DNA of 64,000 nucleotides, from the NCBI GenBank assembly GCA_004431415.1, contig QPMI01000519.1, forward strand, positions 269,064 to 333,063. The letters are read 5' to 3'. The DNA comes from Cyanophora paradoxa (Eukaryota; Glaucocystophyceae; Cyanophorales; Cyanophoraceae). Made by a program: the position numbers and the translations under genes. The notes under the pieces were generated by a model. That model did no database searches and had not been told where the DNA came from. It saw only the letters and a list, made by a program, of their open reading frames with translations. Shown here piece by piece: positions 48,001 to 56,719 of the stretch (position 1 is the stretch's first letter; each line of letters begins with the position of its first letter).

Positions 48001-49575
48001 GCGCCTTCGACGACGAGAAGGCCGAGTCCAAGGCCAAGGCCTGGGACGCCTTCGTCGTGCGCCCCCGCCCGGCCCCTGCCCCTTTAATCTCCCGGGCCCC
48101 GGCGACCATCAAGCTTGCGGCGCGTCGCGCAGTCGTACTCGCACAAGGACGCGGAGCGCGTCTTCGCGTACGTCGACAGCCTCTCCAAGAAGGGCCTCAA
48201 GATCTGGTGCCTACGCGCGCGCGGCCCGTTTGCGAGGCCTGGGCCCCGGCCCCGGCCCCTGCGCAGCCGGAGCCGACGAGCGCCGCGCGCGCCCCGCAGG
48301 ATCGACCGGGAGCTGGCGACCAAGACGGGCACGCGGTGGATGGAGCAGATCGGGGTGCGCGCGCGAGCGCGCGGCCGCCGGGGCCGGGGCCGGGCTGTGC
48401 CGCGCAGCTCCCCCGGGCCCGGCCCGCCCTCGCGCTCACTCTGGCACGGCGGCGCGCAGCGGGCGATGGAGCGGAGCGAGGTCTTCATCTGCTTCATGAG
48501 CCGCGTGCGCCCCCGCCGCCCTCCCCGCAGCGCTAGCCTCGCCCCCGCCGCCTCGCCCCCGACGACCCGCGCGCGCGCGCGTAGAACTACTTCGCCTCGC
48601 GCAACTGCGACGACGAGCTCCAGGTCCCCTCCCCGCCCCTCCCCTCCCCGCCCCTCCCCGGGCCCCGCCCCGTTGATCGGATATGCGGACGCCCGCGGGG
48701 GCCCCGCGTGCAGTACGCGCACCACATCCTGCGCATCCCCAAGTTCCCCGTCTTCATCGAGGACCCGGCCAAAGTCGACCTCCGCACCGACCACAAGGTG
48801 ACCGGCGGCCCCGGGCCCGAGCCCCGCCGCGGCCTCGCCCCGCTCGCCTTCGATCGGGCGCTGACCGCGGCGCCCCCCGCAGATGATGCTCACGGTGCTG
48901 CTCGCATGCATATGGGCCTCAGATGAGCGCGGCGCTCCGCTCCTGACGGCGCGCGTGCCGCGCCCGCGCAGAGCGTGAACTGGACGGTGCAGGCGAAGGG
49001 GACCCGCGCCGCCATCGCCGACGCATGCGAGAAGCTCGTGCGCTCGCGAGCGCGCGCCCGGCCGGAGGATGGGGGTCCCGAGCTGCCCTGTCCTGTAATT
49101 AGATCTGACCGTCGCGATCGCGATCGCGGCGGGACCCCGCCCTGCCCCCAGGTCGTCGCCATCGCGGAGCAGATCAAGGCGAACAAGGCGGAGCGCGGCT
49201 CGGCCGACCCGGTGCCCCCCCGCCCCGACGCCCCCGCCCCCGCCCCCGATCGCCTCCGGATCCGCGCGAGGTCGGCAGCTCACGCGCGCGGCGCGCCGCC
49301 GTGGGCAGGCCAACGAGGTGGGGCCCTTCGCGGGCGAGGCGCACGGGGCCGTGGCGCTCGCGGCCGGCAAGGGCGACGCCGACGAGGAGGCGGAGGGGGC
49401 GCTGCCGGCCCCGCGGGCCCCCGGCCCGGCCTCGGCGGACCGGCCGCGGAACGCACAGCAGGGCTGGTCGGAGCGGATCGAGCAGGACGAGGAGGCGGTG
49501 CCCCGCCGGCAGGCGAGCCTCCTCCACGGCGAGACGCACGTCGAGGAGCTCGACAGCCACGACGCCAGGGCGTAG
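45079..49575 (+). CDS. single-pass receptor: signal peptide, LamG-like lectin domain, Pro/Ser/Thr stalk, TM helix, cytoplasmic TIR domain
   Basis: A signal peptide (hydrophobic core VAAMLLACLLASAAAA) splices into DLALLSPGSGVGTIPVSS and ASLTVEAWIYLT. LTVEAWIYLT, LYTIFDGGSSAGELRVTIEG, NTWVHVAAAVG, GFRIEEFRVWKSVRTTAQIQ and ANLLYYFTFDEA are the strands of a concanavalin-like LamG domain. A TPSPSPSPS stalk, an unassigned domain (about 46800-47440), and the TM helix (AILLLGGLLAFYFAYW followed by RRRGRR, about 47755) follow. The cytoplasmic part is a TIR domain. Splicing 48056|48133 makes the box-1 sequence WDAFVSYSHKD. Then come AERVFAYVDSLSKKGLKIW, ELATKTGTRWMEQI, SEVFICFMS and NYFASRNCDDELQYA. 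The Glu at 48615-48617 aligns with the catalytic Glu of NADase TIRs. Four introns or more are GC-AG. It ends LDSHDARA at 49575. Probable cell-surface recognition receptor; ligand unknown. Confidence 0.85.
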
Positions 49576-50396
49576 CGGCCCGGTCCGTCTCCCCGCGTCC
49601 CACGGTTGGCGCTAGCCCCGTTGCGACATGCACTCTCTTCCTCTAGATCGTTACTGTATGCGTAGCCTAGTAGCTCTAGTTTATATAATTAGTAGCTAAC
49701 CGTTGAACTTCAACTTCGCTGTAGTTCAAGCCTTGTAGCCCCACTGTACATGTAGTTCAAGCATGCTTTTCTGCAATTGTTAGTTTGCATTTCAAGATTG
49801 TGCCTCAAGATTGTGTTTTAAGATTGCATTCATGTATTCTTGAAAAGAAAGAATTCGAACTACCCGGCTCCATTGAGAGCCAGCCTGTTCATGCCGCCCC
49901 GACCGTCCGGTACGGTCGGACCCCAGGATCAGCTGCAGATTCTAGATCTTGCATATGCATTGCAACATCGATTCAATGATTGCCAAACTGCCATCGATAT
50001 CGCCGAGTCGATCATGAACTTGATCATGGTACGGTCCGAATTCGAATGTGCACGGGTTCGGCCCCGGCGCCCGCGGCCGCGGGCCCTGCCGCAGTGCGGG
50101 GCCGGGCCGATCCATGGCCAGTCAGCGCCGGGGGCGCCGCGCCGCTGCCAGGCTGATCATGCCATGATGAGCGTGCACTGATGCTGATGCATATGTGGCT
50201 TTGTAGTATGAGCTCGAGAGATTGCTTTTGCACAACATGTACAAAGCTGGACTTGGCGCACACGTATACACGAGTACTTGGTGCACGTGGTGACTCAAAG
50301 AGAGATGCATAGGGCACCGCAGTGGGGGCGGTCGCGGGGCGCGCGGGGAAAGGCGGAGTAAAAGAGCGGGGGTGGCGGCGGGGGCCGGGCCGGGGC
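49576..50396. other. intergenic region between convergent genes
   Basis: AT-rich from about 49640 to 50040, and includes a 20-bp sequence (49693-49712) identical to one at 17947-17966. Both flanking genes end toward it, so it should contain two polyadenylation regions. No exon or RNA gene recognised. Confidence 0.55.
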
Positions 50397-52692
50397 TCAG
50401 GCGGGCCCGGGGCGGGGCGGGGAGGACTGCTGGAGGGCCATGCGGAGGGTGCGGGGCCCGTCGGCCCCCGCCACCTCCACCTCCACCTGCGCCCCGCCCC
50501 GCCCGTCGACTCCCCCCCGAGCCCCAGCGGCGCGGCGCGCGGGGCGGCGGGGGGCGCGCCTTGTCCCCCACCGAGTGCTTCTCGAGGACCTTGTAGAGCT
50601 CGTTCGCCTGCGCTCAGATCAGACCAGATCAGATCGGATCGGATCGGATCAGCTCAGATCGAGCGGGGTCGGGTCAGGCGGGCGGGACGCACAGTGGCGA
50701 CCTTGACGCCGTCGACGCGCACGACGACGTCGCCCAGCGCCACGCCCCCGCCACCCTCCTCGCCCCGCCCGCCCCTCGCCCCCGCCCCGCCACCCGAGGG
50801 CGGGGCGCGCGCACCGGCGGGTGCCGCGCATGCCGGCCCGCTCGGCCTCGCTGCCGCGCGGCACGTCGATGACGAGGATGCCTGCGTGCGGCGCCTCGCT
50901 CGGCTGCGGGCACGCGGGGGCGCGGGTGCGTGGTCGTGCTGACCGTCGATGCCGAGGGCGCGGGCCTGGCGGTCCTCGGCGACGTACACCCCCAGCGTCG
51001 GCCGGATCACCCGCCCGTACTTCACCTGAGGGGGGCGGGGGGTGAGCGCGGGGCGGGCGGGGCGGCGGGGCGGGGCGCGGGGCACGCGCGATGGAGGAGA
51101 CGACGTCGGCGACGGTGTCGACGGGGATGGCGAACCCGACCCCCGCCGACGCCCCCGACGCTGCGAGCCCCGCCCAGGAGGCCTCGCCCCCGCAGCGCCG
51201 GAGGGCGGGGCGGGGATAAAGGTGCGCGCGCACGGGAGTAGATGGCGGTGTTGATGCCGATGAGGCGGCCCTGGCTGTCCAGCAGCACGCCCCCCGAGTT
51301 CCCCGGGTTGATCGCCGCGTCTGCCCCCGCCGCCCCCCGGCCCACTTGAGCTCGAGGCCCAAGGCGGCGCGGGGCGCAGGGGGGGAGCGCATGAGGAGGC
51401 GCACCCGTCTGGATGACGCCCTGGATGGGGCGCCCCCCCACGGAGACGATCTCCCGCCCCAGCCCGCTGATCACCCCCATCTGGCCCCAGAGCGTCGGGC
51501 GCGGCGGGGCGAGACGGGGCGGGGCCGGGGGGATGAGAAAGGGGGCCCCGCACGGTGAGGGTGTGGTCGAGGCCGAAGGGGTTGCCGATGGCGTAGACGC
51601 GCTGCCCGACGAGCAGGTTGTCCGAGCGCCCCACCGGCACCGCCTTCAGCGCCCTCTCCGGCGCCTCGATCGAGAGCACCGCCACGTCCTGCCCCCACCC
51701 CTCAGCCCCGGCCCCGCGGCCCGGGGGTACACGGCCTGCGGGGAGGGGGGGTACGCGGGCCTTGTCCTGGTCGAAGCCGACGAGCTGCGCGTCGTACGTG
51801 TTCTGGTCCGACAGCGTCACCTTCGCCTCGTCCGCCCCCTGCCCCCGCCCCCCTCAGAGGGGTACCGCGCCGGCGGCCCCCGCGCCGGGGGTACCTTGAT
51901 GACGTGGAAGCTGACGGCGCGGGGGGCGAGGCTTCAGTCGGGGAGGGCGACGCCGGCGGGGGAGGGCGCAGCGCACTTGGTGACGATGAACTTGCGGCCG
52001 CCCTCCTCGTAGACGAAGCCCGAGCCCGTGCCCTGCGGGCGCGGGGGCCTCGGCGGGGGTACGGAGAAGAACTCACGGGGGGGTACGGGGGTGCGGGAGC
52101 GGGGGACCTGGGGGATCTCGAGGACGTTGAGGGAGAAGGCGTCGCGCTGGACGGAGAGCGAGGCGATGAACACGACGCTCTCCGAGGACCGCCGGAAGAG
52201 CTCCACCGTCGCCCGCTGCCCCCGCCCCCCGCGTCGACCTCGCCCGCCGGCGCGGCGCGCGGGGGTGCGGGCGGGAGCGGGGGGCACCTCCTCGGCGTCG
52301 AGGTCCTTGCGGGAGGCGGCGGGGTCGGCCTGCGGGACGAAGCCGACGAGCATGGGCCGCTCCGGGAGCTCCACCTCGGGCCACTCGCCGGCCGCCTCCC
52401 GCATCGCCGCCTCCGCCTCGTGCTGCCGCGAGTCCGCCACCGCCGCCGGCAGCCACGGCTCCGCCGGCTCGGCCGCCAGCGGCGCCGCGTCTAGAACCGT
52501 GCAGGACGCGCCCAGCGCCGCCGCCGCCAGCGCCGCCAGCACTGCGCGACCCCTCCGCTTCTCCTTGTCCGCTCCATCCTTCGCCGATGAGGGCCTCCGC
52601 TCGCCGGCGCCGCGAGCTTCGTGCGATGATCTGGCCACGGAACCGGCGATCTGGTCAGGTCGATCGGGCAGCGATCGGGGCGTATGGTACAT
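50397..52692 (-). CDS. DEG1: DEG1-type serine protease (HtrA family), predicted thylakoid lumen
   Basis: ATP-independent trypsin-like protease with a PDZ domain. Plant DEG1 degrades damaged photosystem proteins in the thylakoid lumen. The N-terminus ([13 protein letters not shown], Ser/Arg-rich) precedes a hydrophobic stretch [20 protein letters not shown] that looks like a lumen-targeting signal. The mature part starts [20 protein letters not shown], then [10 protein letters not shown] and [19 protein letters not shown] joined to FHVIK (catalytic His). [20 protein letters not shown] holds Asp, and [20 protein letters not shown] holds Ser. [20 protein letters not shown] and [14 protein letters not shown] lead to PDZ ([50 protein letters not shown]). 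The last intron, 50487-50559, is GC-AG. It ends [11 protein letters not shown]. The start at 52692 is the nearest ATG before the transit-like region and is tentative. Confidence 0.92.
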
Positions 52693-52932
52693 CGGCGCAC
52701 TCGCAGAAGAAGCCCACTCGCCGCTGGAGCGGTTCCGCCGCTCGGCGCCTGCACCCGCGCAGACCGAAATTCCTGGAGTCTTCGACCGGCGCGCCGGGGG
52801 TCGCCGGTGCAAGTAATGAGCAAGCCCTGTGCTCGGGCCGCCGGAGAGAGGTCGCTGGGGCGGCAGGAACCGCGCTGACGAACATTGGCCTCTTTTTTTG
52901 TGAGCCGGGGTACGGGCGTCAGACTGCGAAAG
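52693..52932. promoter_or_regulatory. 240-bp divergent promoter region
   Basis: Lies between the starts of DEG1 (minus) and the small membrane protein (plus). Any promoter elements are shared or closely packed. No TATA box seen. A pyrimidine run (CCTCTTTTTTT) at about 52890 precedes the plus-strand gene. Confidence 0.4.
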
Positions 52933-53220
52933 ATGGTGGCGGAGCAGGCGGGCAAGATCGGCCGGAAGGCCATTCCTATCATGTACGCCGACTCGATGAC
53001 GGGCAAGCTCCCGCAAGTCATCGCGGCGGCAATGGCCTTCGTCGTCGCCCTCAACTTCGGCTTCAACTACGCAAAGAAAGGAACCGTGCGCTCCGTGTGC
53101 GCTTGCTTCACGCGTCCGCAGCGCTGACGCCGCCGCCCCGGCGACGCACAGATCTTCGACACGAGGCCCCTGAACTACATCGACGAGAACGAGAGGGCGG
53201 CGAAGGCGGCGAGCAAGTAG
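52933..53220 (+). CDS. 73-aa single-pass membrane protein, unknown
   Basis: Two exons. The first encodes MVAEQAGKIGRKAIPIMY, then KLPQVIAAAMAFVVALNFGF as a membrane helix, then NYAKKGT. A GTGCGCT...CACAG intron containing GCTGACG joins IFDTRPLNYIDENERAAKAA, ending SK at TAG 53218-53220. The size, single helix and charged tail resemble small organelle-membrane subunits (respiratory or photosynthetic accessory proteins), but I do not recognise the family. Clear splice signals and helix make a real gene likely. Confidence 0.7.
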
Positions 53221-54659
53221 GCGGCAGGGCCGGCGGCCGGCCCTCGAGGCGGTGCCGGCGGCGCACGCCTCTGGCCGCGCGTTGCGTACTTTGCCCATCG
53301 GCCGGCGGCGCGCGCCCCCGCGCGAATGCTCAGTGTACAGTGATGTTTTTGCAATGCAGCAGCAACGTGTGGAGCAGCAGCTCGGCCCCCGCCGGGCCCC
53401 CGCGGTGACGCCATCCCGCGCGTCCAGCGCGGCCGCGCTTCGGGACGCAGCTGCAGCTTCGGGCCTTTCTGCGGCAGCTTCTGGTCGCAAATTTCTTTCT
53501 CCGAGCGAGGGCGCGCCGCGCGCCCTTGGCTTTGCATCCGCGGGGCGCGCGTCGACGTGCGGGATGGCCCCCTGGCTCTCCTCTTCAAGGTTCAACACGC
53601 GCAGCGCACCCTATCTCCTACCTAACACTGCATGCGAGGCGGCCATTCCAGAACGTGTGACGCTGCAGGGAGGTCATCGAGTGTCGCAGGCGCGGGTTGG
53701 GACGGGCCGGCCGCGGGCATGCCGATCTAGATCTGCTGGGCTCGTGCAGGCCGTCTGTTGCAGCGGACCCCCCGGCCCAGAGGTCGCTCGCGGGGACTCA
53801 GTGAGTCACGCATCCGCCGAGGCGAACGGACGTGCTCAGCGGCTGGGGAGCCGCGGATGGCCTGGGGAGCCGCGGCTGGCTGGAGTCATCGGCCGCGCGG
53901 GACAGCCGCAGCCGGGTGGAGCCTCGAGCCGAAGGACTGCGGGCTGCGGGCCGCGCCGCTGAAATGGCCGCCGCAGATCTAGATGACATCAAATGAGAGC
54001 GGTCCGATGTAGCAAGAACATCGAACGGCGTGTCTGTTGGGGTAATTATAAGCCTTGAAGGCATGTGCATGCGCACCAGGCTGCGCTGAAAGTCAAGCAC
54101 CTAACTGTGTCTGTGTCCTGCGCGCATCCCGAACAGTGAGCATCCACGCGGACGAGTGCATGTGCGCCGCGACCGCGGCCGCATGGGCACGCGTACGAGC
54201 AGCTGCGAGAACGGCGATCCCAATGCTCGCAACGAGGTTACAAGCCTACGAGCCGCATGTGCGTCATCGAATGAGACTCTGAGAGCGCCTGCGCACTCGC
54301 CGACGTTGATCGCGGTGCCGCGTACGTCCGCATGCGCACGCACAGCCGCGACCTGAGCGAGGGAGCGCCAGTGAGCTGTGGAAATGGAGGCTGTGCCTTG
54401 AATTAGCTAGCCAAACGCGGACCGCCGTTCCCAAATTCAGCTTAAGGCGTCAGTTACGCTTGAGCCTCGGAGCTCTTCGTCGGTTGCGCTGGAGCTCTTG
54501 ACAGTCTTCTAGCTGGCCCCGGAATAGTCGAACGCACAAGATTCGGTCTGATTCCGCATTGCATTCGCAATGTGAGTGCCGACGGGTACGCGCAGTAACA
54601 AGTAGGGCAGCGTTGATCAGTCGGGACTCGGGACGGACGGGCGCGTTGCCGAACCGAAG
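53221..54659. other. intergenic stretch
   Basis: About 1.4 kb with no recognised exon. A small tandem duplication (CTGGGGAGCCGCGG twice, about 53840-53880) is present. Rightward from about 54000 the base composition becomes more balanced. Open frames here lack conserved motifs. Confidence 0.5.
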
Positions 54660-56041
54660 ATGAAGCCGAGCGCGGAGGCCTTGGCCGGCCTGCTAAGGGA
54701 CCTGCGGGAGATGGTCCCGGCGCGCGAGGTTCTCGAGAAGCTCGCGTCGGCCCCGTTCACTAGCGAAGAGGGCCAGGCGGCGGTGCTCGCAATGGTGAGC
54801 GCGACTCGTTTCGACACCTTCGCGCGCCCGGCGAGCCCCGCCTCACGCGTCGGCCGCCCAGCTCCAGGAGGACCCGATTATCTCCCGCTACCCGCCGAGC
54901 CGGCGATACGTGCAGAGCCTGCTGAAGTCGTACATGGATACTGTCGCCGCGGCCGGCGAGGAGTGCTCCGAGGCGCTGCTGGAAATCGCTATCGGCTCGG
55001 CGGGCCCCAACACGAAGGAGCGCATCTGCTACAAGAGCTACGATTCGGGCGTCGGGCGCCCGCCTATCACGCTGCGCCTCAGCGAGGACCTGAGCAACGT
55101 CGGTGCGCCCCACCGCGCCCCGGCCCCCGCGGGCCCGGTCGGTCCGGCGCGGCACGCGCCGACGCGTGCGGGCGGGGGGCGGGCGGGGCAGGGATGACCT
55201 CCTGGGAGGCCGGCTTCCTGCTGGCGGAGGTGATCATGCACAGGCCCGAGCTCACCCGCGGCCTCTCCGTCCTCGAGGCCCGCCCCCGCCCCGTCCGCCG
55301 GCCGGGCGGCCGCTCGGCGAGGGGCGCCCGCAGGTGGGCTCCGGCATCGGGCTGACGGGCGTGGCGGCGGCGCGCTGCGCGGAGGCGCGGGAGCTCTGGC
55401 TCACGGACTTCAGCGACGAGATCCTCCAGAACCTCGAGGGGAACCTCCGCATCAGTGCGCCCCGCCCGCCCCCGGCGCCCCGCGCCCCGCCCGCCCCGGC
55501 GCCCCGCGCCCCGCCCGCCCGCGCCCGCGGCCCCGCGCCCGCCGACCCGCCGTCTCGCCGCAGACGACGTGCCCTTTGTCAGGGGAGCCGGGGCGGACCC
55601 AGGGGGGGTACACACGGGGATCCTGGACCTCGAGAGCCCCGAGTCGATCGCCGCCATGCCCCCCTGCGACGTCCTCCTCGCCGCCGACATGGTGCGGCGT
55701 ACCCCCTGCAGGGCGCGGGCGGCGCACGCCCTCCGACCGGGGCGCGCGGCGCGCAGGTGTACGACCCGCGGCTGACAGCGGGGCTGGTGGCGGCGATAGC
55801 GCGGCACTGCCGGGGGCGCGCGGGGGCCTTCGCGCTGGTGGCGTCGGCGGTGCGCAAGCCGAGCACCTTCGGGGGCTTCCTGGAGGGCCTGCGGGCGGCC
55901 GGGATGGCGACGGAGCCGGTCAACGTGGAGGCCGTCCGCCGCGTCTTCCGCTACCGGGTCGTCCAGGGGGCCACCCTCTCCCTCCTCCGCGTCTCCTGGG
56001 CCGCCCCGGAGCCCGACGACGACGGCCCCGCCGACGGCTAG
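54660..56041 (+). CDS. EEF2KMT: EEF2KMT/FAM86-type protein-lysine methyltransferase
   Basis: SAM-dependent methyltransferase of the METTL21/FAM86 group, whose best-known member methylates a lysine of elongation factor eEF2. The N-terminal FAM86 region reads AEALAGLLRDLREMVPAREV, then LQEDPIISRYPPSRRYVQSL and LLKSYMDTVAAAGEECSEAL. After GTGCGCC introns come MTSWEAGFLLAEVIMHRPEL, motif I VGSGIGLTGVAAARC, LWLTDFSDEILQNLEGNLRI, and CDVLLAADMVYDPRLTAGL. The last of these holds the post-strand motif expected in this family. The end is VVQGATLSLLRVSW followed by an acidic tail, stop 56039-56041. Length about 320-340 residues, as usual. Confidence 0.88.
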
Positions 56042-56719
56042 CGGGTGCGGCGCCGGGCCGGGACGGGCCCCAGGGGTGCGCGCAGCTCCCCTCCGGCCTC
56101 GAGCTCGTCCCCTCCTATCCATGCGTATGGCCAGTGTGTTCATGCATGTGATCAGCCAACTTCTGTGTCTAGGCTATCGTGTAACTGAGTAAGTTGAGCT
56201 GCAGAGCGCAAGAGCGAGACACGTTAACGTTGCATGCGCATGTGCGCTGGGGAGGTTAACGTTCATGATCAACGGTTGGGCCGCGGCCGGGCCTCGTGGT
56301 CCGGGAAGGAATTCGAAGTGCCGCGGTGCGCTGGGGAGGTTCAAGTTCCGTTCAACGGTTGCAATTGGGCCGGGCCTGGTGGGTATGGGCAGGCCGGCCA
56401 GCTCGAGGCGCCGGCCTAGGTATGCCATGATCATGATGGGCACAGATCTAGAGGCAGTCCAGGCGCCGGCCGGAAGCTAAAATAAAGCGTCGACGTCGAT
56501 ATTCAAATTCATGATCGATGATCACGTTCGATGTCGATCGCAGCTGCGCATGCGCATGCCGCAGTGCGCTGGATCAAATTGGCGCGAAAAAAAAGTTTGA
56601 ACTGGTACGCCGGCCGCCGTCGGCCCGCCGAGCCCCAAGCGCCTCCCAGACTGTCCCAGCGCGTTCTACGCCGCTTGAAGCTTGCAGCCGAGCGAAACGC
56701 ATCCCAGGCACCGCCAGCG
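56042..56719. other. intergenic region
   Basis: No recognised gene. Contains GTTCAACGGTT (56350-56360), a motif seen elsewhere in the window, and an AT-richer patch around 56470-56530. An in-frame ATG at 56531 would extend the next gene by 63 residues, so part of this region may be coding. Confidence 0.45.

Noticed and set aside
50610-50665. GATCGGATCGGATC tandem as a functional site
   Set aside because: A short slippage tract inside a DEG1 intron. Nothing links it to a function.
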